A stretch of 64,000 nucleotides of DNA, from the NCBI RefSeq assembly GCF_023518235.1, contig NZ_CP090423.1, positions 1,426,001 through 1,490,000 of the forward strand, written 5' to 3'. This DNA comes from Stenotrophomonas maltophilia (GTDB taxonomy: Bacteria; Pseudomonadota; Gammaproteobacteria; Xanthomonadales; Xanthomonadaceae). Positions within the stretch are counted from its first letter, which is position 1, and every line of letters starts with the position of its first letter. This document shows, piece by piece, positions 20,511 to 28,921 of this stretch. The notes beneath the pieces were generated by a model. That model saw nothing but the letters and a program-made list of their open reading frames with translations. It searched no databases and was not told the DNA's origin. The position numbers and the translations under genes were made by a program.

Positions 20511-21511
20511 AGCGCGCGATACGCGCGCTCGGCGGCATCAAACACGTTGCCCGGAGCGAACTGCTCGCTGAGGAAATGCAGCGACTGCCGACGCAGCTGG
20601 GGCGAACGATCCAGCGCGCCTGGCGCCAGCAGCACCTGCTGGAATTCAATCAGGTCCTGCAGGATGCGCCAGTGACGATACCAGGCGATCCAGCGAGGAT
20701 CGCCCAGGTCGCTGCCATAACCTTCGCCGAAACCCGCCGGGTTCTCACGGCCCCAACGCCCGCCAACGGCGGCACCGACAAACATCAGGTCACGTTCGCG
20801 CGGTGCCAGTGACAGGCCGTCCCAGTCGATCAGGTGCAGGCCGCCATCGTTGCCCATCAGCAGGTTGCCGGCGTGCAGGTCGGTGTGGCACAGGTGCAGG
20901 TCCACCGCAACGCCCTGCAGTGCGCCGTACAGCTGCAACGCGTGTGCGTGCAGCGCGGCGATGCGCGCGTGTTGCTGCTGCCATATGGAGACGAACGCAC
21001 GACTGAGCCCGTCCTGAGCAGCCGGCAGGCCGCCCTCCGCCAGCCAGCGGCCCACCGTTTCCAGCGCTGCGGGCTCCAGCTGCACCCGCGGCAATGCGCC
21101 CTGCAGTTCCGCAGGCAGCTGCACCTCGTGCAGACGCCGCAGCACCTGGCCCAACCGGTTCCACTGGGCGCGGCTCAAGGGGGCCTCGAAACCGGACTGA
21201 CCTTCGATATAGGGAAACAGGGTGAACTGCAGGCCCCAGCGCTGAACCGATGCGCCGCCGGTGAGTGCCGGCCAGGGCGCCACGATCTCGTCGATGCCGG
21301 AGGTGCCGCGCAACCAATGCAGGCTGTCCCACACCGTGGGATCGACCTGGTAGGTACGGCATTTCAGCCACCACTGGCCATGCCGCGCATCGACGCGGTA
21401 CACGCTGGCGCCCGCGTCGGCGCCCACTGCGCGTGGCACCACCGCGGTCGCCGTAATGCCGTAGGACTGTTGTAGAACTTCGCCGAGATGCTGCGCCGAC
21501 GCGAATGACAT
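20507..21511 (-). CDS. APH-family phosphotransferase resembling spectinomycin phosphotransferase
   Basis: 334-residue cytosolic kinase-like protein. The nucleotide-binding Lys is likely in QWWLKCRTY, the catalytic loop is HTDLHAGNLL near residue 210 and the metal-binding motif is LIDWDGLSLAP. The segments FTLFPYIEGQSGFEAPLS and QWNRLGQVLRRLHE are like APH(9) spectinomycin kinases, but many homologues are unrelated to resistance. A real role in antibiotic modification is unproven. It starts 69 bp downstream of the DUF418 gene on the same strand. Confidence 0.7.
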   Translation of the reverse strand: MSFASAQHLGEVLQQSYGITATAVVPRAVGADAGASVYRVDARHGQWWLKCRTYQVDPTVWDSLHWLRGTSGIDEIVAPWPALTGGASVQRWGLQFTLFPYIEGQSGFEAPLSRAQWNRLGQVLRRLHEVQLPAELQGALPRVQLEPAALETVGRWLAEGGLPAAQDGLSRAFVSIWQQQHARIAALHAHALQLYGALQGVAVDLHLCHTDLHAGNLLMGNDGGLHLIDWDGLSLAPRERDLMFVGAAVGGRWGRENPAGFGEGYGSDLGDPRWIAWYRHWRILQDLIEFQQVLLAPGALDRSPQLRRQSLHFLSEQFAPGNVFDAAERAYRAL

Positions 21512-21580
21512 GAATGGAAGGGGAAAGTATTACCTGCGCCCACTATCGCAGATGCCCTCGCCGAGACACAGACATGTCCG

Positions 21581-22645
21581 TCACAACGTCGTGCCGGGGC
21601 GCGCTGAGGGCTGGCCCGCGACGCGACGCATCAACGCTTCCAGCGGGCCACGCGCAAACCGCCACGACCACAGCCACGCTGCGCCCGTCGCCAGCATCAG
21701 GAACAGCAGCGCCCACAACAGCACCGCCCCCAACGAAGCGCTGCCGTCCAGCAGGCCCAGGCTTTCCAGTGTGCCCATGCCCAGCAGGATGTGGCCTGCA
21801 TACAGGGTCAGGGTCATGCGCCCTGCGGCGGTGAACGGTTCCATCCAGTCACCCGGGCATCGACGCGTGAGCAGCAGGCAGGTGGCGATCAGCGAACACG
21901 CCGCACCAGCGCCGGTCAGCAGGTAGGCCGGACCGGGTGGCATCGGCTGCGTTCCCAGCCACACCTGCCAGGGCGTTGCCTGCGCCAGATGCTGCACACC
22001 GTGGCCGGCAACGATCAGCAAAAGCCCCAGCATCAGCACTGCCCGCTGCACCCGGGGTACCGACAGCGGCAGGCGCGCCAACAGCATCCCCAGCAGGAAG
22101 AAGCACAGCCACGGCAGCACTGGATGGAAACCGTTGAACAGCAGGTTGCGCACCGCGCCAGGCCATTGCCAGAGGCCCGCGTACTCCAGTGTCTGCCAAT
22201 TCCAGCCTTCACTGTAATCCCAGCGCAGCAGCGCCCAGAACGAGCACGCCGCCAGGCCGACGATGCTGGCCAGCAACACCTTCGCCGACGCGTGCAGCCA
22301 CAGCACTGCAAGCACGAAGTACGCCGCGTAATAGTGCAGGATGTCGGCCGGAAACAGGGTCAGGTTGAGCAGGCCCAACACCAGCAGGACCATCGCGCGC
22401 CGCCAGGTCTGCAGCGTTGCCGGCCCCCATCGCTCGCGCTGCGTGGCCAGCACCAGGCCCAGCCCTGCCAGCGTGACGAAGGTCGCCGAGGCCTTGCCCT
22501 CCAGCAGGTGGAAGAAACCGGCCAGCCAACCGTCACCTTCCGCAGGAACGGCCATGGCCAGCCGGAAGTTGACCAGCACCATGCCGGCCAGAGCCAGATA
22601 GCGCGCCAGATCCAGGCCATGCATGCGCCGGTCGACGCCACTCAC
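21581..22645 (-). CDS. DUF418/YeiB-type membrane protein
   Basis: 354-residue polytopic membrane protein with about 9-10 helices. The N-terminal GLDLARYLALAGMVLVNF is the hallmark of the YeiB/DUF418 and acyltransferase-like group (RxxAxxxMxxVH-type start), and the C-terminal half has FTAAGRMTLTLYAGH, the DUF418 signature. The function is not established; related proteins transfer acyl groups across membranes. It overlaps the upstream TetR gene by four bases (ATGA), so the TetR protein probably regulates this gene along with itself. Confidence 0.8.
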   Translation of the reverse strand: MSGVDRRMHGLDLARYLALAGMVLVNFRLAMAVPAEGDGWLAGFFHLLEGKASATFVTLAGLGLVLATQRERWGPATLQTWRRAMVLLVLGLLNLTLFPADILHYYAAYFVLAVLWLHASAKVLLASIVGLAACSFWALLRWDYSEGWNWQTLEYAGLWQWPGAVRNLLFNGFHPVLPWLCFFLLGMLLARLPLSVPRVQRAVLMLGLLLIVAGHGVQHLAQATPWQVWLGTQPMPPGPAYLLTGAGAACSLIATCLLLTRRCPGDWMEPFTAAGRMTLTLYAGHILLGMGTLESLGLLDGSASLGAVLLWALLFLMLATGAAWLWSWRFARGPLEALMRRVAGQPSARPGTTL

Positions 22646-23232
22646 CCGCGTGCGCCCAGCAGTGCCAGCAACGGGCCAGGATCAAGCGCGTCACCCTGCG
22701 TACCACCGGCCTGGAAAAGGCCCTGGCGCAGTGCATCGCTCTCGATGGCATCCAGCACCACCTGCGCCTGCAGCGCCGGTGTCAGCGCAGGCCGCCGGCG
22801 TTCGCGCTGTGCCATGCGCAGCAGTGCATCGGCCAGCGCCTGCTGCACCTGCCGTCGATTGGCGTTGAACGCGGCGGCGACTTCCGGGGTCCGCGCACAT
22901 TCGGCAAGGACCTCGACGGCGAGCGTCGCCCACTCCGGCTGCCGGCACAGCGCGTGGAACGCCTCAAGGAAGGCCACTACCTGCGTGCGCTCACCGTCGG
23001 CTGCCGCCAACCGGGCCAGCAGCGGCGCCAGCTCTTCGCTCTCGGCCACCGCCACCGCAAGGATGATCGCCTGCTTGCCCGGGAAGTGGTTGTAGAGATT
23101 GCCCAGACTGACCCCGGCCGCCTGCGCGATGTCACGCATGCTGGTCTGGTGGAAGCCCTTGGTCAGAAAGCACTGCAGGGCCGCCTGCAGGATCTGGGCG
23201 ATGCGTTGCTGGTTGCGGTCGATGCGGTTCAT
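22642..23232 (-). CDS. TetR-family transcriptional regulator
   Basis: 196-residue repressor-type protein. The N-terminal HTH is clear: QILQAALQCFLTKGFHQTSM, then IAQAAGVSLGNLYNHFPGKQAII. The C-terminal ligand domain resembles TetR_C_6. The ATG at 23232 was chosen because an upstream in-frame ATG at 23262 lies across a 12-bp palindrome that looks like its own operator. Overlap with the DUF418 gene by four bases indicates an operon under self-control. Confidence 0.85.
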   Translation of the reverse strand: MNRIDRNQQRIAQILQAALQCFLTKGFHQTSMRDIAQAAGVSLGNLYNHFPGKQAIILAVAVAESEELAPLLARLAAADGERTQVVAFLEAFHALCRQPEWATLAVEVLAECARTPEVAAAFNANRRQVQQALADALLRMAQRERRRPALTPALQAQVVLDAIESDALRQGLFQAGGTQGDALDPGPLLALLGARG

Positions 23233-23246
23233 GGCGCAGATACTGA

Positions 23247-23258
23247 ACGAACGTTCGT
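23247..23258. promoter_or_regulatory. Candidate TetR operator upstream of the TetR-DUF418 operon
   Basis: ACGAACGTTCGT is a perfect 12-bp palindrome 15 bases upstream of the chosen start codon. Placement and symmetry fit autorepression by the TetR protein. Confidence 0.55.
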
Positions 23259-23313
23259 ACATTGCAAGGGATCCAGCGCACGCCGGCAGGCCATTGTTCA
23301 GCCCCCTGCCGCC

Positions 23314-24123
23314 TCAGAAGAACTCATCAAGCAACCGGTAGAACGCCAGCCGCCGCTCATCGGCAACCAGGCCATAGCGCTGGAACAAGGGCGCCACCCA
23401 ACGGGTGCCTTCGAAATTGTCGACCAGACTGCGCGCGGCCAACGCCAGGTCCTGGTAACGATCCGCCACGCCGAGCCGCCCGCAGTCGATGAACCCGCTG
23501 AAGCGACCATTGACCGCCATCAGATTGGGCAGGCAGGCGTCGCCATGGCTCACCACCAGGTCTTCGTGTTCCGGCCGGGTGGCCTGAAGGTCGGCGAACA
23601 CCTGCTGCGGGCTCTGGCCGAGGCGTTCGTCATCGAAATCGTCGGCGTCGACCAGGCCACCCTGCACCCGCGCTGCCGCAGCCTGCAGACGCAAAGCAAT
23701 GCGCTGGTCGAAGGGACAGGCGGCAACCGGCAGCGCGTGCAGGCCACGCAGGGCATCGGCCAGCACCTCAACCAACGCCTGCGGCGCGAGCTCCGGCGAC
23801 GACGCCAGATCTCGCCCAGGCAACGCGCTCATCAGCAACCAGCGGCGCCCTGCTTCCTCGATGGTGGCGATCACCGTCGGCGCGGGCTGCCCCTGTGCCT
23901 GCAACCAGCGCAGGCGTGCGATCTCATCGCCAAGTTCGCTGAAGGCGTCGATCACTTCCGATTTCAGGAAAGCATCGGCCTGCCCGTGCCGATGCACGCG
24001 GGCAACCTCCGCGCGCGAAGCGCCGATCGATTGCCGTTCGATGCGGGCCTCGGCCAGAGTCTGCCGCCACGCCTGCGGCAACGGCATCCCGCTCGGGGTG
24101 GGTCCGGTTTCATCCATGCGCAT
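23314..24123 (-). CDS. aph(3')-IIc: Aminoglycoside 3'-phosphotransferase of the APH(3')-II group
   Basis: Phosphorylates the 3'-hydroxyl of kanamycin, neomycin and related drugs. 269 residues from the ATG at 24123; a second ATG lies two codons on. The catalytic loop is VVSHGDACLPNLM (His-Gly-Asp with the Asn metal ligand), followed by FSGFIDCGRLGVADRYQDLALA and the C-terminal FYRLLDEFF, all as in APH(3')-II enzymes. S. maltophilia is known to carry the chromosomal aph(3')-IIc gene, and this sequence fits that type. There are no mobile-element signs nearby. It is divergent from the SDR at 24317. Confidence 0.88.
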   Translation of the reverse strand: MRMDETGPTPSGMPLPQAWRQTLAEARIERQSIGASRAEVARVHRHGQADAFLKSEVIDAFSELGDEIARLRWLQAQGQPAPTVIATIEEAGRRWLLMSALPGRDLASSPELAPQALVEVLADALRGLHALPVAACPFDQRIALRLQAAAARVQGGLVDADDFDDERLGQSPQQVFADLQATRPEHEDLVVSHGDACLPNLMAVNGRFSGFIDCGRLGVADRYQDLALAARSLVDNFEGTRWVAPLFQRYGLVADERRLAFYRLLDEFF

Positions 24124-24316
24124 GCGAAGTCCTGCCTCAGTCGGTGACGCGGGCGATTGTCGCGCACTTCCAGCAGGCGCTCGGCCGCGCTGAACCGGAT
24201 CCGTACGTCGGGGCGCCGGGAGATGGACGAGATCCGGCTTGACGTCCACAGTGGCCAGCGCCGCGCAGGCGGTGTGCAGTGGCGTTCGCTGCAACTCTCC
24301 CATACAAGGAAGCAAC

Positions 24317-25033
24317 ATGAAGTTGATGGTCATCGGCGCCAGCAGGGGCCTCGGTCGGGCGTTCGTGGAAGGCCTGTGCTGCCCCGGCGATACGGTTATC
24401 GGCGTTTCCCGCAGCCGCCCGCGCGACCTGCAATGCCCGGATGGAATCACCCTGCAATGGATCGAGGCCGACCTGGCCCAGCCCTCCACTGCCGCCGACC
24501 ACATTGCCGCGCAGGCACCGGCCGATCTGGACGTGCTGATCCACAACCTGGGCATCTGGGAAGAGAAGGCTTTCAGCGAAGAGTACGCCTTCCTCGATGA
24601 AAGCGATGCGGCGCTCACGCAGCTGGTCGACGTCAACATCACCGCCACGCTGGTGCTGCTGCAGCGCCTGTTGCCGCGCGTACTGAACGCGCCGCGACCG
24701 CAGCTGGTGCTGACCGGCTCGACCTCGGCATTGCCGCGCAGCGGCCGTCCGGAAGTAGCGTTCGGCGCCTCGAAATTCGCACTCAATGGCATCGCCGACG
24801 CATTGCGCGAAGGCTTCCGTGATCGACGCCTGGCGGTGACCAGCCTGCAGCTGGGTTATCTCAATACCGACGATGCGCTGTCGGTACCGGTGGCCGACGC
24901 GGCGGCACGTGGCCAAGGTGAACTGGTGCCGGTGCACGACGTGGTGGCCATGGTGCGTGCACTGCTGCAGCTGTCGCCGTCCGGCTTCGTACGCGAACTG
25001 GTGCTGCCGGCCATCGCCGACCCTCGCTACTGA
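24317..25033 (+). CDS. SDR-family oxidoreductase
   Basis: 238-residue short-chain dehydrogenase with cofactor loop VIGASRGLGRAFVEG at the N-terminus and LDVLIHNLGIWE as the NAG-type motif. The catalytic Tyr of YxxxK appears replaced: the segment after the Ser motif (LTGSTSALPRSG) reads EVAFGASKFALNG, with Phe where Tyr is expected. That would put activity in doubt. The start is supported by an AAGGAAG ribosome site. Substrate unknown. Confidence 0.78.
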   Translation: MKLMVIGASRGLGRAFVEGLCCPGDTVIGVSRSRPRDLQCPDGITLQWIEADLAQPSTAADHIAAQAPADLDVLIHNLGIWEEKAFSEEYAFLDESDAALTQLVDVNITATLVLLQRLLPRVLNAPRPQLVLTGSTSALPRSGRPEVAFGASKFALNGIADALREGFRDRRLAVTSLQLGYLNTDDALSVPVADAAARGQGELVPVHDVVAMVRALLQLSPSGFVRELVLPAIADPRY

Positions 25034-25129
25034 CCATGACAGCCAGCGCCGTGCGGCCTCAGTGGCCGCGCGCGCGGCCGTGGTTTACCCTGCTCCTCAC
25101 TGGCCGTCGGTCACAGGCGGGAACCTGCT

Positions 25130-27076
25130 ATGGATGCGCTTTCACGGGTTGCGGCCCAGGTCCTGGACAGCGCCCTGCCCAGCCTGCCGCTGTACCTGCT
25201 GCAGGCCACCGCGGTGATCGGCATGATCGGCGTGCTGCTGATCGCCACCCGCCGTGCCGGCCATGCCATCGAAGGCCGCCGGCTGTACGTGGGCGTGGCG
25301 CTGGGCCTGATCTACCTGTTCAATTCCTGGTTCGTGGCCCGCTATACCCAGGGGGTGGTCAAGCTCCACCTCGGCTTCGATATCCTGTTGATCAGTGGTC
25401 TGCTCGGCGGCTGGCGCGGCGGCCTGGCCTGTCTCGCCGGCAGCCTGATGGCGCGCTACCAGTTTTCGGGTACGCAGTTCTTCCTGCCTGCCAGCCTCGA
25501 GTCCACCCTGCAGATGCTGGCCGGCATCTGGCTGCGTCGTCGCCTGCACCCGCGCATGCTCGGCGAACTCTCGCTGCGCATCCTCCTGCAGGCGTGGGGG
25601 GTGCGCATCGTGGTCACCGCCCTCGGCCTGGCGCTGGGCGTGGCGATCATCGGCGCCGCCCACCTGCCGGTGGAAGAACTGGCAATCCAGCGTTTGCTGG
25701 CGTTGCCGCTTTCGCTGCTGATGCTCGGCGCGGTGTTCGCGCTGGTCTACAACGACGCGCAGATCGATGCGCAGCGTCAGCGCGAACAGGCCTGGCTGCG
25801 CGTCGATCCGATCAGTGGGCTGCCGAACATGCGTGCACTGGGCGAACGCCTGCAGCAGGTCTGGCGCGACAACGACGGCGTCGGCAAGGCCTGCCTGATC
25901 GTGGCCGAGATGGGCAACCTGCGCGACCTGCGCCTTCGCTATGGGCCCTTGCAGGACAACGGGCTGTGGCGACGCGACAGCAGCGACGACGTGCGTCGGC
26001 TGCTGCCGCCGCTACCCGCAGAGCGGGTGGAGATCTACCAGTTTGGCGACGCCGCGCTGGCGATCCTGATCCATGGCCTGTCGCTGCCCGAACTGCGCGT
26101 GCAGCCGCAGATTGCCGAACTGGCCTCCAACCTGGCCGACCGGGTTGCGCAGGACTGGCCGGGCTTCCGGCCGCTGTTCCGTTGCGCGGTGGTGGAACTG
26201 AAGCCTCCAGGTGATGCCGACGATGGCCATCTGCCGTTCCGCGCGATCACCCTGGCACTGAGTGCGATCGAATCAGGCGTGGTGTTTTTCGATGATCCGA
26301 TCCAGCGCGACAGCGAGATCGACGCCCTGATCGAGAGCGCGCTCGATCATTGGCTGCAGCAGGGTGACGCCCCGCTGTGCTACCAGCCCAAGCATCGCCT
26401 GCATGATCGGCAGCTGGTGGGTGCCGAGGCGCTGCTGCGCATGCGCGATGGTGAAGGGCGCGCCATCGCACCGATGCGGGTAATCGCGCTGGTGCGTCGG
26501 CACGGCCGGCTGGCGGACCTGGAGTGGGCCACGCTGCGTTCGGCGGTGCGTTTCCTGCAGCACAGCCAGCAGGACGTCGCCGCGCTGACCATCGCCGTCA
26601 ACGTCTCGGCCGAATCACTGCGCCTGCCCGACTTCGGCCTGCGCCTGCAGGAGCTGCTGCAGCTGCATGCCGTGGCCGGTGCGAGGCTGCGCCTGGAGAT
26701 CGTCGAGTGGACGGAGATCGTCGAGCGCGACGTCGTCGACGCCAACATCGCCCAGTTGCTCGCTGCCGGCGTGACGTTGTCGCTGGATGATTTCGGTGCC
26801 GGCTACTCCACGCTCATCCTGCTTTCGCAGCTGGCCATCGCCGAGGTCAAGATCGAGCAGTCGCTGATCGCCACACTGGCCGATGCGAAATCGCAGTCCA
26901 TTGTCCGCTTCATCGTCGAGGTTGCTCATCGCTGCGGCGCGATCGTGGTGGCCGAGGGCACCGAAACACTGGCGCAGGAACAGCAGCTGCGTGCGTTGGG
27001 GGTGGATGTCGGACAGGGCTACCTGTACTCGGCGGCGCTGCCGGCCGCCGAGTTCCGCCAGCTTGCGGCACGCTAG
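25130..27076 (+). CDS. Membrane EAL-domain protein with degenerate GGDEF domain (c-di-GMP phosphodiesterase candidate)
   Basis: 648 residues. Five to six transmembrane helices (about 20-205) form a sensor of the 5TM-LytS type. A coiled linker leads to a GGDEF-like domain (about 220-395) without a GGDEF motif; the equivalent place reads YQFGDAALAIL. The EAL domain (about 405-645) keeps GAEALLRM, NVSAES, DDFGAGYS and EGTET, so cyclic-di-GMP hydrolysis is plausible, though the usual KID motif is KIE. It may influence Clp-controlled genes such as the polysaccharide operon. Start ATG at 25130 follows a GGGAACC stretch. Confidence 0.85.
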   Translation: MDALSRVAAQVLDSALPSLPLYLLQATAVIGMIGVLLIATRRAGHAIEGRRLYVGVALGLIYLFNSWFVARYTQGVVKLHLGFDILLISGLLGGWRGGLACLAGSLMARYQFSGTQFFLPASLESTLQMLAGIWLRRRLHPRMLGELSLRILLQAWGVRIVVTALGLALGVAIIGAAHLPVEELAIQRLLALPLSLLMLGAVFALVYNDAQIDAQRQREQAWLRVDPISGLPNMRALGERLQQVWRDNDGVGKACLIVAEMGNLRDLRLRYGPLQDNGLWRRDSSDDVRRLLPPLPAERVEIYQFGDAALAILIHGLSLPELRVQPQIAELASNLADRVAQDWPGFRPLFRCAVVELKPPGDADDGHLPFRAITLALSAIESGVVFFDDPIQRDSEIDALIESALDHWLQQGDAPLCYQPKHRLHDRQLVGAEALLRMRDGEGRAIAPMRVIALVRRHGRLADLEWATLRSAVRFLQHSQQDVAALTIAVNVSAESLRLPDFGLRLQELLQLHAVAGARLRLEIVEWTEIVERDVVDANIAQLLAAGVTLSLDDFGAGYSTLILLSQLAIAEVKIEQSLIATLADAKSQSIVRFIVEVAHRCGAIVVAEGTETLAQEQQLRALGVDVGQGYLYSAALPAAEFRQLAAR

Positions 27077-27086
27077 CCGGCAGGGT

Positions 27087-27698
27087 TCAGATCGCGTAGA
27101 AGCCCAGGAACATCGCCACCGCCGACTCGGCCACGCGCGTGCGTTCGGCCGCACTCAACGGCGCCTGCCCCATCGTCACCTGCGGCCAGAACGCAAAGCT
27201 CTTCACCAGCCCGTGCAGCTGGTGGCCGGCAAACTCCGGATCGACCGCGCGCAGCCGGCCATCGGCCATCGCGGCGCGGATCCAGGCACTCTCGCCGCTC
27301 TCCTTCTCGCCCATGCGGCAGACGATGGCCTGCGCGCGCTCGGGGGAATGGATGATCTCGGCCATTGCCACCCGCGCCAGGTCGATGAAGTTGGCGTCGC
27401 TGAGCAGCTCCAGCTTCTGGCCCAGCAGTTGCAGCAACTGCGCCTCCAATGGCTGGTCGGCGCGGTACGGCAGTGTGTCGCTGGCAACGCTGCGCTCCCA
27501 CAACTCCTCCAGGATCATCGAGAACAGCGCTTCCTTGCTCGGGAAGTGGTTGTAGACGGTGCGCTTGGACACCCCCGCCACTTCGGCAATGCGATCCATG
27601 CTGGTGGCCTCGTAGCCCGCTGCACGGAACTCCTCGACCGCCGCGCGCACGATGGCCTCGCGTTTGCGGTCGGTCAGGCGTTGCGGGGCACGGGGCAT
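27087..27698 (-). CDS. TetR-family transcriptional regulator (AefR-like)
   Basis: 203 residues. The HTH runs IVRAAVEEFRAAGYEATSMD, then IAEVAGVSKRTVYNHFPSKEALF. The C-terminal domain with RVAMAEIIHSPERA and LHGLVKSFAFWPQ is of the AefR/TetR_C_7 kind. The start at 27698 was chosen since MPRAPQRLTDRKRE is the natural N-terminus. It is divergent from the MBL-fold gene at 27804, and two copies of a 16-bp operator lie between them. Confidence 0.87.
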   Translation of the reverse strand: MPRAPQRLTDRKREAIVRAAVEEFRAAGYEATSMDRIAEVAGVSKRTVYNHFPSKEALFSMILEELWERSVASDTLPYRADQPLEAQLLQLLGQKLELLSDANFIDLARVAMAEIIHSPERAQAIVCRMGEKESGESAWIRAAMADGRLRAVDPEFAGHQLHGLVKSFAFWPQVTMGQAPLSAAERTRVAESAVAMFLGFYAI

Positions 27699-27735
27699 GG
27701 CAGAGCACCAGGAATCTGAACGGATGCCCACATTT

Positions 27736-27786
27736 TACACCCGGCAGTGTACTTTTGAAAAACAGGAAACTACACTGTGCAGTGTA
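27736..27786. promoter_or_regulatory. Twin operators between the TetR and MBL-fold genes
   Basis: Two 16-bp sites, TACACCCGGCAGTGTA at 27736-27751 and TACACTGTGCAGTGTA at 27771-27786, match at 13 of 16 positions and have inverted TACAC/GTGTA arms. Their centres are 35 bp apart. A TAAAAT -10-like box for the TetR gene overlaps the first on the minus strand. Confidence 0.65.
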
Positions 27787-27803
27787 CTCAGCGGACGTCA
27801 CCC

Positions 27804-28880
27804 ATGAAGCGCCTGCTCCTTGTCCTCCTGCTTGGAATCCTTGCCGTGACCGCCTACACCTTCTGCAAGTCCTGGTCCCTCCCCGACTTCCCGGCCTCGC
27901 CGCAGTACCGCGACGGCAAGTTCCGCAATGCCCTGCCGAAGCCGGCGATGGGCCTGCGCGACGGCCTGGAGATCTGGTGGACGTTCCTGTTCAACAAGCC
28001 CAAGGGCACCGTGCCCGCCCACCCCATCCCGGTGCAGCCTCTGGACCGCGCCACGCTGGATGCCGCGCCCGACCGTAGCCTGTTCCGCATCGGCCATTCC
28101 ACGATCCTGCTGAAGCTGCGCGGCCAGTACTGGCTGACCGACCCGGTGTTCTCCGAGCGCGCCTCGCCGGTGCAGTGGATGGGCCCGGCGCGCTTCCATG
28201 CCCCGCCGATCAGCATCGATGAATTGCCGCCGATCGCCGGCGTGATTCTCTCGCACAACCATTACGACCACCTCGACCACGCGGCAGTGATGCAGCTGGA
28301 TCGCAAGACCGCGCGCTTCATCGCCCCGCTTGGCGTGGGTGACCAGTTGATCGCCTGGGGCATCGACGCGGGCAAGGTGGAACAGCTGGACTGGTGGCAA
28401 TCGACCGAGGCCAACGGCCTGCGCCTGACCGCCACGCCAGGCCAGCACTTCTCCGGCCGCGGGCTGGGCGACAGTGACCGCAGCCTGTGGGCGTCGTGGG
28501 TGATCCAGGACGGTGACTTCCGCATCTTCTTCAGCGGAGACACCGGCTACTTCGACGGCTTCAAGGCCATCGGCGAGAAGTACGGCCCGTTCGACCTGAC
28601 CATGATCGAAACCGGTGCCTACGACCCGCGTTGGGCCTTCGTGCACATGCAGCCCGAACAGACCCTGCAGGCGCATCTGGACCTGCGCGGCAAGTGGCTG
28701 CTGCCGATCCACAACGGCACCTTCGATCTGGCCCTGCACGAATGGCAGCAGCCGTTTGAGCGCATCACCGCGCTGGCCGCCGCCAGCAACGTGCCGGTAG
28801 CGACGCCGATGATGGGCGAGGTCCTGGACATGCAGGCGCCGCAGGCCGGCACACGCTGGTGGGAAAAGGTGCAGCTGTAA
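27804..28880 (+). CDS. MBL-fold hydrolase of the NAPE-PLD/UlaG type, membrane anchored
   Basis: 358 residues with an N-terminal hydrophobic helix (KRLLLVLLLGILAVTAYTF) acting as anchor or uncleaved signal. The metal-binding motif is LSHNHYDHLDH near residue 150, followed by a metal His in TPGQHFSGRG and Asp in FFSGDTGY, the C-terminal His in IHNGTFDLA. This is the layout of N-acylphosphatidylethanolamine phospholipase D-like and RomA-like proteins. The natural substrate is unknown. It is expected to be controlled by the divergent TetR protein. Confidence 0.83.
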   Translation: MKRLLLVLLLGILAVTAYTFCKSWSLPDFPASPQYRDGKFRNALPKPAMGLRDGLEIWWTFLFNKPKGTVPAHPIPVQPLDRATLDAAPDRSLFRIGHSTILLKLRGQYWLTDPVFSERASPVQWMGPARFHAPPISIDELPPIAGVILSHNHYDHLDHAAVMQLDRKTARFIAPLGVGDQLIAWGIDAGKVEQLDWWQSTEANGLRLTATPGQHFSGRGLGDSDRSLWASWVIQDGDFRIFFSGDTGYFDGFKAIGEKYGPFDLTMIETGAYDPRWAFVHMQPEQTLQAHLDLRGKWLLPIHNGTFDLALHEWQQPFERITALAAASNVPVATPMMGEVLDMQAPQAGTRWWEKVQL

Positions 28881-28898
28881 CGCAGCCCGCTGCGGGGG

Positions 28899-28921
28899 GT
28901 GCCGGTCCTGCCCGGCACTAT
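28899..28921 (-). repeat. Degenerate SMAG repeat / possible bidirectional terminator
   Basis: A 7-bp stem, GTGCCGG (28899-28905) and CCGGCAC (28912-28918), with a 6-base loop between convergent genes. On the minus strand it reads ATAGTGCCGG, one base from the GTAGTGCCGG head of other copies. Its TAG is the stop codon of the gene ending at 28918. Confidence 0.5.

Noticed and set aside
28899..28921. Treated first as a simple rho-independent terminator
   Set aside because: No T-run on either strand; resemblance to the GTAGTGCCGG repeat head makes a degenerate SMAG the better label.
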